In this document: positions 32,176 through 43,938 of the stretch, one piece after another | Layout: every line of letters starts with the position of its first letter | Numbering within the stretch: position 1 is the first letter of the stretch | DNA from: Epiperipatus broadwayi | Taxonomy: Eukaryota; Onychophora; Udeonychophora; Euonychophora; Peripatidae | Assembly: GCA_028023455.1 (NCBI GenBank) | Contig: JAQFVV010012423.1 | Location: 498,001-562,000 of the forward strand | Direction of reading: 5' to 3' | Length of the DNA: 64,000 nucleotides | Notes under the pieces: model-generated | The model's input: only the letters and a program-made list of their open reading frames with translations | The model's database searches: none | What the model was told of the DNA's origin: nothing | Made by a program: the position numbers and the translations under genes

Positions 32176-33700
32176 ATTTGAACAAATTAGTTTTCAGAAT
32201 AAATAAAACTAACAAAATTCTATACAAAATTAAAAATTCTGTTTATAATTATTATGAAAAATTATAAAGAGAAACAAGTGCTATAATCACTATGAATGCA
32301 TTTATTTTTCTGCCAATTAAAGTTATGGTTGTACATTATTGATTTCTTTTGACTAATCTTTTTTCTAAAATTAAATATTTTTTAGTAAGATCTGAATCTA
32401 ATCACATTATTTTTTTTTAAAATAAATATTACACAAACATAATGCAAAAATAATTTTAAATATGTAAACAAATTACAGAGAGAATGTTTTTATTTTCAAA
32501 ATCTATACAAGCAGCAAAAGCATTCTCAAACGTGCTTGCAAGTGCTTTTAGATAGAAAGATCAAGAAACCAGTCAGCATTGCTTCTGGCTTGTCAGATCA
32601 TTTATAATAATTGTTTTATATAATATTAATATCATGAGACTTTTTTTAAAATTAATAAATCATTATTAATTTAGTTTGTTTTTACCATAAAATGAATTTG
32701 ATATAGCTAAATAAATGCTAAAGATTGCAGAAAGAAAGTGAATTAAAATCAAAGCAACTTCAGCACTATTGGCAGCAATGCAATCTCACATTCAAAACTC
32801 GGGAGAGAATATTTATGTACATGAAGCATATTTTATATTTAAGTAAATAATGCAATGCCATTGAGCTATGATAGTGATTAAACATTGCTAATCTTATTAC
32901 ATTAATTTGATCTTCATGTAAATTTTCTGGAACCAATCAAATGTGAAGAATAAGAATTTTCTCTACTAGAAATAAAGTTATAAAAATTCACTTGTAGAAA
33001 ATTAAAAACTTATTAATTCTCTAAATGTTACTTTAGTTGTTTTTGCAATATATTTATTTTGTTTAATTTTAATTACTATTCAACACATTGAGTTCTACTT
33101 GTAATAAATAAATGATTTTTTTAAAAAAGTCACCACCTATAAGCTATTATAAGAATTGTTTTCAAATCTTCATTAACATTGGATTCTTTAATAACAAATG
33201 TATAGAAATGGATAGTATTCTTATAAAGAAAAAAAATCAACTGATGTCACAAATGTAAATATTTATTAAAAGAAATCAAAAAATAATTTATGTATTAGAC
33301 AAATATTAATTTAGTTATTTTGCAGAAAAATTACCAAATATTTCAAACTCTTTTCCTGTTATTTAGTAGAAAAAAGATGTTCTGTTTATCTCAAAAAATT
33401 TGCATTCATGATGTTTTATAATATCCTTCCAGTTTATGACTCTTGACTTAATAATAATTAAATAATGATATTATAGTCATATTACACAATATAATATATG
33501 GGAATCATTCATAACTACTTTCTCCTGCATAGTTTGGAATGTTTTTCTAATGATATAATTGAAATCAGCTATTACTAAAGTCATTCTATATCTGAAAGCT
33601 ATTAATTATGCATTAGTTATTATGATAAAGCTGTAATATTTTACCCTTGTAGATAGAGTGTCATTTCATATCACCATTTTAACATAATTTATTTTAAACA
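32176..33700. other. AT-rich interval without recognised features
   Basis: No coding, RNA or repeat signal was seen. Base composition is slightly richer at 32500-32600 (gcttgcaagtgcttttagat) without an identifiable family. Confidence 0.4.
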
Positions 33701-33701
33701 A

Positions 33702-34787
33702 GCATTTATTTTTATAGCGCTATGTCTACAATTGTATTAAATTCAAATATCAGTCTTTCAAGCCAATTGTGCATGTGCTTTGTGAGTGTTAATAATAAAT
33801 GAATACTTTCCTTTCCAATACAAGATGTAGTATTTATGCAGGAATAAAATGAATCCACTTATTTCTACAACTCAAATGTTTATATATGAGCAAATCTAAA
33901 GTACTGGCAAGGAAAGCACAATGATAGACTACTCACTTTAAATTACTATTTACGATATCTGAATGAATTACGTCGGTGAAATTGTCTAAAATTTACTAAA
34001 CGTCACTCTAACTGAAACTTAATCATATGTAAGCAAGCATTTATTTTTATAGCACTATGTCTACAATTGTATTACATTCAAATGTCAGCCTTTCAAGCCA
34101 ATTGTGCATGCACTTTGTGAGTGTTAATAATAATGAATACTTTCCTTTCCAATACAAGATATAGTATTTATGCAGGAATAAGATGTTTAGTAAATTCTAG
34201 ACAATTTCACTGACGTCAGTCATTCAGACATCATAAATAGTAATTTAAAGTGAGTAGTCTATCCTCATGCTTTCCTTGCCAGTACTTCAGATTTGCTCAC
34301 ATATAAGCATTTGAGTTGTAGGAATAAGTGGATTCATTTTATTCCTGCACAAATAATATATCTTGTATTGGAAAAGAAAGTATTCATTTATTATTAACAC
34401 TCACAAAGTGCATGCACAATTGGCTTGAAAGGCTGATATTTGAATGTAATACAATTGTAGACATAGCACTATAAAAATAAATGCTTGTTTACATATGATT
34501 AAGTTTCAGTTAGAGTGACATTTAGTAAATTCTAGACAATTTCACCGACGTCATTCATTCAGACATTGTAAATAGTAATTTAAAGTGAGCAGTCTATCCC
34601 CACACTTTCCTTGCCAGTACTTCAGATTTGCTCATATATAAGCATTTGAGTTGTAGGAATAAGTGGATTCATTTTATTCCTGCATAAATACTATATCTTG
34701 TATTGGAAAGGAAAGTATTCATTTATTATTAACACTCGCAAAGCACATGCACAATTGGCTTGAAAGGCTGATATTAGAATGTAATAA
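33702..34787. repeat. P1 repeat array: two direct plus two inverted units, head to head
   Basis: The unit is about 330 bp. It runs from aagcatttatttttatagc through aagccaattgtgcatg, gtgttaataataaatgaata and gtactggcaaggaaagc to gaaacttaatcatatgtaa. Unit A (33702-34031) is complete and plus. Unit B (34032-34183) is plus and cut within gcaggaataag. Unit C (34184-34487) is inverted and lacks only its outermost end. Unit D (34488-34787) is inverted and cut near atattagaatgtaat. A and B can pair with D and C as a long hairpin. A relative sits in the nested LINE at 12539-12745. Confidence 0.88.
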
Positions 34788-35689
34788 TTTATTTTAGTAT
34801 CTCAATTTTAACATTACAACACCTATTTTCATAAGCTCATATGGTTAAAATACATCTGCTACATATGGATAATAGTAATAGGACATTAAGAAAAAGCAAT
34901 AGATTAATAATTGAAATAATTTAGTTTCAATTTCTACTCTTGTAATTATTTTTAATATTTTATAAAAGGCAATAGACTTTATTACAATTAATATTTATTT
35001 AAAAATACCTAAAATATATTAATACAAACTACTCTATTTTACTTGAATGGTTATAAATTTATCATTAACTGAGAAAAATTGACATAGCATATTGTTATTG
35101 ATTATTTGTACTTTAACAAAAAAATTTTTTTTGGTATTAATAATACTGTTTTAAATTGTTAACATTTTAATTTTCACAATATAAATAAATAGAAAAAGAA
35201 AACGATTTTTTTTATATTGTTTAATTTAATTGTGAAGCTTGAATAATAGAAGATAAACCCAAAAGAATAGTTTCTGTGATTTGAAAAGAAACACAAAATA
35301 GAATGAGAAAAAAATATCAAAAAGGAAAGATATAAGATAATTAAATTAATAATTTTTTGTATACAATATATATATAGAAAACTCAAGTTACCATTTTTTT
35401 CTCCAATTTTTAGTTTTGGTAGAAAATTAAAAATTCATAATTTTTATTAGTTTAAATAATTACTGATGATTGCAAGAATAAGATGATAAAAAAAGTTAAA
35501 TTTACTGCATTAATAAAAATAATTATCATTTATTCTCTTGAAATAATATCTTTTTAAAAAAATTTGGTTAATCTTATCTAGAGACTTTATTAATCTAATT
35601 GTATTCATTTTGTTTAATTTATTTGTTTTCCTTTAACAAGCTTTGCAGAATGTCCTCAATTCCAGATCGGTTTCTGCTACTATTTTGCG
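34788..35689. other. AT-rich interval without recognised features
   Basis: No feature was recognised. Confidence 0.4.
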
Positions 35690-35765
35690 AGCTCTATATA
35701 TAACATTTGTAAATACAAGCTTATTAAATTAGGTCATGTGACATCTGACTTGATTTTTTTGTAAT
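35690..35765 (-). repeat. Inverted copy of direct repeat D1
   Basis: gagctctatatataacattt, tgtaaatacaagcttattaa and attaggtcatgtgacat are the inverse of the D1 copies at 25055-25135 and 25470-25555, 10 kb away. Confidence 0.65.
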
Positions 35766-36577
35766 TGCTTTCCTTTAAATGGCATAATTTATAAAAATTG
35801 TCTTTAATTTTATTTTTTCTTCTATGTTTAACTATAAACTTCAAAATGTCATTTACAGTTTATCAATTTTTAATTCAAGATTTTATTTTTAATTTTTTTT
35901 TCTATCTTTCTAAAACCTGTCTTGTTTCTACATAGTTTTTTTTAAAGAAATACATGCCTTCACCAAATGCCATATTTAAAATCATATATCAGGGAAATGA
36001 ATTATGTGTTTTCCAAGTACAATGTTATTGATTTACAAAATGAATATTTTATTTTTTAATTACAAGTTTGTTTGACCACGCAATTCTTATATCTCCTTTA
36101 TATCCACCCTTTTTTATTTGAATTATTGCTTCATTTTTTACTTTCATTTTGTAATAATTAGTGCAATTTAAAATTTTTATGACTTTCGAGTTGTTAATTT
36201 TTTTTCTCAGACTGTTTTTAATAGTGCTTATTATTATTTTTTCTTTAGAAACTTTTTTGAATATCAACTTGTAAATACTATAAACCTTATTGCTGTCAAT
36301 ATCTTTCATTTGTGCTAACAATTGAAAATTTTGGATAACATTTGATTATTGTTTCTTTACACATATAAGATCTCATTCACATCAGATATCACTTTCTTAG
36401 TCACAATGACTATGATGTGGGAGTCAAATCTAGATAATATATATATATATTTTAAGTTTCCAACAAAATTAGATTTATTTTTTCAAGCAACTACCTCATA
36501 CCTAACTTACTAAGCCATTCATTATTGCCCAGGATAAAAATATCTAACTATTCTTAGTTAGAATTAAACCGATAAAG

Positions 36578-36602
36578 CCCCCCCCCCCCCAAAAAAAAAA
36601 AT
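36578..36602. repeat. Poly(C)-poly(A) junction
   Basis: About ten C followed by about ten A. It could be a replication-slippage site or the edge of an old insertion. Confidence 0.9.
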
Positions 36603-38080
36603 ATTACCATTTGACTAACTTAATGAATAATGTTTCTTTTACATTTTTTTTTGTGGAAGATTATCCGAGAATTCTTTGTCTGCCAATGACTATTTTAAGC
36701 TGTTTTTGCTTTTTAATCAAAAAATGGGTTCTATAAAAAAAAATAGTGACGGGAAAGGCAATAATCATCAGGGTAATTCAAACTTGGGAGTGTAAAATTA
36801 GTTTTTTTTCTTATTTTGCTTTCTAGCTAAAAATAGTTGGATACTTATATATGTATTATTATTAAAATGTACTTATATATGTATGCGTGTGCGTTCGTAT
36901 ATTCATGAACTCTTATCATTAATAATGACTAATGTACGAATTATTATTATAACAACTAATTGAAACATGCCGTTGGACATAACTTGTTTTATTTTTGTGA
37001 GGCATATTTACAGAAAACGGTTAACAGTTAACAATTGTACCTTTTTTTTTTTACTCAACTATTTTTACATTTGAAATGTTTAGGTATAACTTCCAAGAAC
37101 ACTTAGATAAAAAAAAAATCATAATAACTGAATTTAATGTTTAGTTTTAGAGACATTAAATAAGTGATTTAAAATTTGTATTGTATTAGTTAAAAATCTT
37201 CAGAATTATTAATAAAATCTTTAGATACACGCACACATTAAAAATCAATAAGAAGCAGAACATATTTTTCATTAAATATCAAAGATATTTATTTTTGCAC
37301 ACACATTTGCATTTTTACGCATTCATATATATTTAATACACACATAGATATATGTTCTGTGATATGTACACACTCACATATATGTAGTCAGAAGAATTAC
37401 CTATTGGAAATTATTTCTACACTTAAAACCCATTATTATTATTAATTGCTATGAAGTTAAGCAGACGTCTGGTGTTGAAATGAATGCCATTTTAACTATT
37501 CATAAAACTTTCAACATAGCATACAAGAGTGTTTTATGTTTGTTTCTCTCAGGCAGTTTAAAATGATGTCTTGCTGTGGACACATATGTTATCAACATTA
37601 TCCTTTATCATGTTAAAAAAAAAAAAATTCAAATAAAGCAATGCAAAAAATAGAAATCAACGATAATATATATAATCACTATATATTCAGACTTATTTTA
37701 TTATTAAAAAAGAAAAGTTGAAAATCGATATACCTATACTATGAAAAATATTAATAGCTAGAAAAAGTTATATCTTGCTACTATTTGTATTAAAGATTGA
37801 TAAATATTATACAATTGAGAAAGTAATCTTAATACATTCCTCTCCCAGTTTTTCCCAATTTATCTTTTTTTAAAATAATAATAATATTTTTTTTTAAAAA
37901 TATTATATATTATTTCTTTTTTCTTTTTTACATTTTGTTAGTTGATTAGATATTTGTAAATTAAAATTATTCAATTTTTTAAAAAAAAAACCTGTATTGA
38001 TAAAAATATATACACTTATTTAAAATATGTTTTTCTTTTTGAAACAAATTAAAATCAATGTATTATATCAATAAAAGTAT
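36603..38080. other. CpG-retaining interval without recognised genes
   Basis: CpG occurs more often here than in its neighbours (gtatgcgtgtgcgttcgtat, gccgttgg, gcagacgtctgg). No exon-like frame or known repeat was identified. Confidence 0.35.
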
Positions 38081-38086
38081 ATGTTG

Positions 38087-38950
38087 TTATATCTCAACTT
38101 ACCTTCAAATTCCACCTGATCTTGATCGGATCGAGCAATCATCACCACAAACCAATAGATATATATATAGATATATATAATAGCAGAAACAAGCCTATGG
38201 GTGATGATGCTCAACGAATCAATTTCTTTCATTATGGATGGGAAATCTGGCTATAAAAATGCAGTCCAATTCGAGACAAAGTCAGACAACAACAAATTAC
38301 TGTCAGAGCTAAATGGCATTATGCACATTGTCCAGTATATGGCTAAGGCAGTGAAGCAAGTTCATGCTAGAACTGGAAGCTGCTAGAACATAAACTACTC
38401 ATGAGGCAAGCTCTCACAGAACTTCTAAGAGTATCATAGTATTTACACATGAGACAAGCTGTCATGGTTAAGCTGGTAGTGTTAGGTAAACTAGAATAGC
38501 ACTTGAAATCTGGTTCTTCTATAGTGGCATAATAGCTAAACACTATATTGAGCCAATATATTAGGCATACTATTAGAGAACATTATTTATGTGTAAGTAT
38601 GGTGCCACATCCAGCTGTTCTATGACAAATTGTCTTATGTCTATTTTATATTCTAGTAGCTTTTAGTCTAGCATTAATTTGCCTCATTAATTTAGCCATA
38701 TTGTAACCAATGTGTATACTGCCATTAAGCTCTGACAGTAATTTGTTATTGTCTGATTTATTTCCAATTATTTATAGCCATATCCCCATCCATGATGAGA
38801 GAACAATCAAATTTACTGAGCACATTGTCCTGTTTCTGCTATTGGATATATCTTTTATAGCTATTGGCCTGTGCTGATAAATGCTCAATCCAATCAAGGT
38901 AAAATGGAAACTGAACTAATCCATTAGTTGAAGGTAAATTGAGATATAAT
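38087..38950. mobile_element. Foldback element M4 (864 bp)
   Basis: Terminal inverted repeats of about 22 bp are present. ttatatctcaacttacctt at the left end mirrors aaggtaaattgagatataa at the right. The arms continue for about 300 bp: atggatgggaaatctggct against agccatatccccatccat, and gtcagagctaaatggc against gccattaagctctgac. The central 200 bp is unpaired. The 61-residue frame at 38201-38386 lies in the left arm, has no counterpart and is not taken as a gene. No transposase is visible. It is a single copy in this window. Confidence 0.85.
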
Positions 38951-39271
38951 ATACTATTCATTTCTAAATATAGTTTTACATAGTCTATACCTTAAATGGT
39001 ATCATTTCTTTTTTTAAATATTATAAAATCCTTTTGTATACATATTTTTTAAATAAGAAAATAAAAATTATATTTATAATTATTCTTCTACTTTAATTTT
39101 TTTTAGATTTTTCATTTGCAAACAAAAAAGAAATTATAAAGAGATCAATACTTATATAAATGGTTTAGTCCATGTGTGTGTGCAATATGTCAAAATACAG
39201 TATGAGTTGTAACAATGTATTGTAAAATATACTTCATACACAATAATGATGCTGTATAAATATATAATCAG

Positions 39272-39350
39272 ATGGTTTTATTGCTTAAAAATTCGTAAAA
39301 AGATTGAGCACCAGAAGTTGATAAGAAGTTTGAGAACTGGAATCAATTTT
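39272..39350 (+). repeat. Dispersed repeat S4, copy at 39 kb
   Basis: ttattgcttaaaaattcgta, aaaagattgagcac, a later gaagtttgagaactggaat and agctccagagtctg parallel 62292-62395 (ttattgcttggaaattcgta, aaaagtttgagcatgag) and 47385-47480 (gggaattcataagaagttcg, gagttccagagtctg). A fourth, weaker relic may be at 2385-2480. The nature of the unit is unknown. Confidence 0.55.
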
Positions 39351-39529
39351 AGCTCCAGAGTCTGACTATCACTGAAGCATAATAATATGATGAGTAATTA
39401 ATAAACAAGATCTTTCTAGTACCATCAATTATAAGCTTGATTAATCAATGATTCTCATATAGTAATCAAATGCAATCCCCAGTTTCAGAATGGCTCTGGG
39501 ATTTATCTTTACCAGTCAGAACTTAGGAT

Positions 39530-39590
39530 TCAAAGCTCACTGATAAAGGCCAAAAGCTTGAAACCAGTATGGGAATGGAAATTAAATTGT
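39530..39590 (+). repeat. Hairpin-tail motif shared with M3/27-kb repeats
   Basis: caaagctcactgataaaggc, caaaagcttgaaaccagtat, ggga matches the ctcactgacgaaggccacaa / gccagaaactagtctgggg block at 27206-27240. The flanking sequence differs, so the motif is shared between otherwise different repeats. Confidence 0.5.
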
Positions 39591-39762
39591 ACTTCAAACC
39601 TAGATGCTGTTAGAATCAAAAAAAAAGAAGTGCTTTTAATTTATAATACAAAGGAATCATGATATGTATTGTATTTTCTCTCATGCATGACTTTTTCATG
39701 TTATATTAGTTTGCAAACTTTGTTATAACACAATATTTATTGTTTACTATAATAATACATAT

Positions 39763-39785
39763 TACCACACACACACACACACACA
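39763..39785. repeat. (CA)n microsatellite
   Basis: Eleven or so CA units. Confidence 0.95.
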
Positions 39786-39962
39786 ATATAGCAAAAACAC
39801 ATTTTTAAGTGTATAGTATTTATATATAAATAAAGATAATAGTATAATTAAATAAAAAATAGTAATGTCATTATTAATAATAAATTAAATAAACACATTT
39901 ACATATATATATATATTTGTTGTGTATGTGTAATTATTAATATACATTTATTCAAAAAATAA

Positions 39963-40070
39963 TAAGGCTATAACCTTAAGACTATGTGCCTAGATGCGAC
40001 AGTAGGGACCTCTACAAATCTTGTCTTTTAAAGTCACATCTAGGTACATAGTCTTAAGGTTATAGCCTTA
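39963..40070. mobile_element. F1 family palindrome (38-bp arms)
   Basis: The arms 39963-40000 and 40033-40070 match at 36 of 38 positions as inverted repeats (taaggctataaccttaagac at the left end). The 32-nt loop holds agtagggacctctaca, the F1 core. The locus is a hairpin derivative of the F1 unit, diverged from the copies near 43.8 kb. Confidence 0.88.
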
Positions 40071-42655
40071 ATATAATTACTTATGTAATGAGTATGTACT
40101 TAACAAATTATTAATTGCAACTTCAAAAAATAATAGTAAAAAAGTATTCTACTGTATTTTTATTTTTAAATAAAATGGGTAATGATCAGTTTGTCTTACA
40201 GACTTTAAAGTTTCTGATTTAATACAATAATGTCTATCAAAATTATTTTACCAGTTGTATACTCCATCCATAAATTCAACACTTTACCAACAATTATTTG
40301 AACATGGTTATAACATTAACTATTTTAGAAGCACAAATAACATTATATAGAAATGCATTTTTTTCTTTATTATTTCTCTAATAGACAATTCATTCTTTTA
40401 GAATTCATGGCAACTTCTGAACATGCTATAAATCAATAACTTTCATTTTATCACTTTAAAAAAGTTGAAAAAAAACCTATGCTTAATTTAACACATAGAA
40501 AACATAATTAATAAATGAAAAAAACATTAGAATTAACGAAAGCAAAGCAACATAAATTAATGGCTGCTATCATGCTGTTTATGGTAAATACTCATAAAAT
40601 GTAAGTTTATGAATTTTAATAAGTTGATGTTTTATTTATTTACATTTTTTTGGGATAGCAAATATTTGAAATAGTGCATATTAAATATGCAACCCATTAT
40701 AATTTCACTTTATTCTAGGAAGTTGAAAAAAGTCACATGATACTGGATTGGTGATGATGATGATAATAATAATAATGAAAAGTTATACAATACTGTATAT
40801 TGTTAGCATACTCTACTATAATAAAAAATACACTATAATCTTGTATTCACCATTACTGAAGCTAAAGTTTTTTTTTTAACTTCGAATGAAAGTGTGGATA
40901 AATGTTACAGTAAACACTAATGTAAACTATATACTATTTATTAAGTTTTTGAGCTTTAGCAATATTACTAGCAGCCTATCTGATATTTAAAGTTATAAAA
41001 TATTGTAGAGTTCTTAAATAATGATCCAATTTCACTTTAAAAAATTTAAATGATGTTTGAATACTTTCTTTTAATAGCTTCAAAAAACCTTTCAACTACA
41101 GTTTGACCTGATTATTTGCTTAGAGAAAGCATTTTGAGCTTGGTCTTTTATTCAATTATTGAAAAATATTTGTGGTGCAATTTTCATTATATTACTCTTA
41201 CAAAAGATAGGGACTGGTTTCTATCTGCTTTCATCATCTTATGAAGGAATGCAATTATAAATATATGACAAAAGATGTGAAAATGATGTATGATCCCAAG
41301 ATGCACATTTCATACTGAACCAGTTCTCATCAGTCGTCCCAGATCACATTCTCAGACAGAGTTTTATCATTGTTCAGTAGATTTTGTTCACATGTCTTTG
41401 ATTATGTGTTTATGATTACACTTCTCTGCAAGGTATTAAAAATGAATAGAACTAGTCCCTACTAAGAATCAAAGTGATATAGTGAAAATTACACTACAGA
41501 AATATTAATCATTAAGTGAATAATTTCTAGTCTAGTGAATGACTAATAAAAATTATTAATGGTCTTGTATTCATTTGATAATAGTTTCTTCACATTTTAT
41601 TAATTATATTTACTTTTAATGCAGCAGTATTTAATATTTTTGTAAAACATGGATATCATCTTTAACAATGTGTTGATTGAAGATGATGACTAGCCAAGTT
41701 GAGAACTGATGTGATGATGATTTGGACTTCTTCACACTTACAGATGGTTTTTGTTTTAGTTTCCAAATCAATCTTATGACACTTATAAACAAGATTCCTT
41801 CTTCTATTAGGTGAATCAATAATTTTTAAAGGAATTAAAAAGAAAATCAATAATAATGACATACTATGGAAAAATACCATAAATTTGCACCAGAAATTCT
41901 TATTTACATACACATACATGACTCAGATTATGCTATGAACATTACCTCTAGTTAGTTATAATGGATACTCATTTATTGTTATTTAATAATTAGTTGGGTT
42001 TGTTATGAGTTGTCTATCTATATTAATAATCATAAGCATTATTTTAAAGTTCACTAAAATCATGTATATTTATATGCTAATGTTTGTGTTATGAGGCTCT
42101 TCCAGCTATGTTTGGAAATAAATGGTTACTGAGAGGAAACAAATTAAAAATCAAGACAAAAATCCATATAATCTCAGAGTAAAAAGTGAGATCAGAGAGC
42201 AATGCACTTTTAAATATTTTACTGACAACGCAAATAATCTATGATGAAATTCAAAGAAAATACACCTCATTTACCATCTTCAAACAATTGCTTTCATGTA
42301 AATGCTATGAAGCAGAAGTGATGATGTTATGGGTATAAACTAAAAATATTTATAAAAATCACTAAAGTAATCTATTAACCTGATTGCCTTTTCCAAATAT
42401 TGCATTATCTATGATACAAGCAGCCATATTATGATATTTTCTTGATGCCATTTAATTTGCATGAATGCATTGCAGCATTAGATTGTTATATTTCAAAAAA
42501 TTAGATTTATTCCCTAGTAAAAATATTGTTTCTCACAAAATTTAAAATTTTCTGAAATAATAATTTTTCAATAAAAACAGTCCACTTAACCTTTTAAGAA
42601 AACCTTAAATAGACAACAAAAAGAACCATCAAAAGAAAAAAAAGCAATTATTGGT
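40071..42655. other. AT-rich interval without recognised features
   Basis: Only 1 CpG falls in 41001-41600. Parts at 41091-41430 and 42080-42310 are less AT-rich and may be old repeats, but no family or frame is recognised. The short minus-strand frames near 41.6-41.9 kb look like chance. Confidence 0.4.
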
Positions 42656-42659
42656 ATTA

Positions 42660-43080
42660 TAGTGTACCCATGCATACCAAAAATAGTAAAAAAATTAATG
42701 AAAATCTTCAATTAGTATAACATCAGAACAGCTTTCTAGAGCCACCCTATGAGAAATTGTAACATCTCCAAAACCTAAACTTGAAATACTGAAAAGAAAA
42801 AATTACATCTATGAAATACCATGTGAATGTGGAAGAACATATATTGGTGAGACCTGTCATCCTCACTGAAAAGCACCACCAAAAACACAAACTGATGATT
42901 AAAAGAGAAAAAACAAGTGTCTAAGATAGCATTCCATGTATATAACAGTAAAAATATGTTCAATTGGGAAAATACAAAAATATTGGATAGAAAAGAAAAG
43001 ATACAAAAAAATTAAAAAGCTGTTCACATGACAATGGCAAACAGCTCCATAACTTAGGTTAACCTAGTGTGGCTATTCAT
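42660..43080 (+). pseudogene. Penelope-like element remnant: end of reverse transcriptase linker and GIY-YIG endonuclease
   Basis: The frame reads IPKIVKKLMKIFN-YNIRTAF, shifts by one, then RATL-EIVTSPKPKLEILKR and YIYEIPCECGRTYIGET (42804-42854). This is the linker and the opening of the GIY-YIG nuclease of Penelope-like retroelements: K-kip linker, VY-I-C-CG--YIGET, with the YIY and YIG elements both present. After a stop and frame shift the downstream frame reads IAFHVYNSKNMFNWEN, then TKILDRKEK and KAVHM, matching the later HA--H-H-i-W-n-k-il--e blocks and terminal EA-hi segment. The domain is thus nearly full length but carries at least two frameshifts and several stops. No reverse transcriptase catalytic block was found upstream. 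It is inactive. Confidence 0.85.
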
Positions 43081-43180
43081 AATGTATAGAAACCACTAAT
43101 CAACTTTGCTTTTAGTAAAAAATGGAAAAATCAGGATGAATCTCATAGATAGGTATATGATTTTATTTTACTGTTGCCTT

Positions 43181-43405
43181 TGGCAAGATGGCTCAGTTGG
43201 TTAAAGCATTACCTTAAATTTAATATTCAAGAATCTTAAGGATTCAGGTTTGATTCCCATGCAGGTCAGCAATACCTGAAGAAGAGAGAAGTATAATTTC
43301 TCTTGAAACATTGTGCATATACTAACCTGTGTGAAATATTTAAATAAAGTTAAATTATTTTAAAGACACTCAATACTTATATTAAATGATGGAAGTAGTC
43401 CAATA
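43181..43405 (+). mobile_element. tRNA-headed SINE, family S2, best copy
   Basis: A-box tggctcagttgg (43189-43200) and B-box ggtttgattcc (43247-43257) are spaced like a tRNA internal promoter with a long middle. After them come caatacctgaagaagagaga, then tctcttgaaacattgtgc, then aataaagttaaattatttta and cactcaatacttatattaaa. The same body and tail occur at 16378-16600 inverted, and the tail at 2545-2640. The central hairpin (cctgaagaagag / ctcttgaaacattgtg) resembles conserved SINE core regions. I cannot say which tRNA it came from. Confidence 0.78.
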
Positions 43406-43714
43406 AGTAAATACAGCTTACAGTTCTGTTTAAATAATGATAAAAATAATTAGAATCCAGATTTTTACTCCTTAATGATATTTTAAAATTACAAAAATAA
43501 TATTAAAATTATATTAAAAAAAACTTTCTACAATACTTTTTTCTATACCTAACAGATTTTCAGCAATAAAATAAGATTGTTTTTTGAATTACAATTTGAG
43601 GAATTAATATATGTATTTCTTAAATCTTTATTGTAGAATTTAAGAATAGCTCCAATATAAACTTAGTGTAACTGTAGATTATAATTTTATTTAAACGCAT
43701 ATTGATAACGTAAA

Positions 43715-43938
43715 TAATATTCATTAAGGCTGTAGCCTCAAGCACATGCATATAAAATGCTATAGTAGGGACCTCTACAGGTCTTAAAACCACAAGCTAA
43801 GGCTGTAGCCTCAAGCACATGCATATAAAATGCGATAGTAGGGACCTCTACAGGTCTTGTGGTTTTAAGACCTGTAGAGGTCCCTACTATCGCATTTTAT
43901 ATGCATGTGCTTGAGGCTACAGCCTTAATGAATATTAT
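43715..43938. mobile_element. F1 family complex palindrome with perfect 60-bp arms and a duplicated arm
   Basis: Arm A' (43867-43926) is the exact inverse of arm A (43799-43858), 60 of 60 bases, with an 8-nt loop gtggtttt. A further direct copy of arm A (43725-43784) lies to the left with one mismatch (gctatag for gcgatag), separated by aaaaccacaagct. The outermost taatattcatt and aatgaatatta also pair. So the locus is A-spacer-A-loop-A'. The perfect arms imply recent formation or gene conversion. Confidence 0.95.

Noticed and set aside
33702-34787. CRISPR-like or simple satellite array
   Set aside because: Units are about 330 bp, two are inverted, and there are no regular spacers. The DNA is eukaryotic.
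36049-36321. 90-residue lysine/isoleucine-rich minus-strand frame
   Set aside because: Composition is what AT-rich DNA gives by chance, with no domain and no splice or start context. It could be an old retroelement piece, but I cannot support that.
38201-38386. 61-residue frame in the M4 foldback
   Set aside because: It lies within one arm of an inverted repeat whose other arm has no matching frame.
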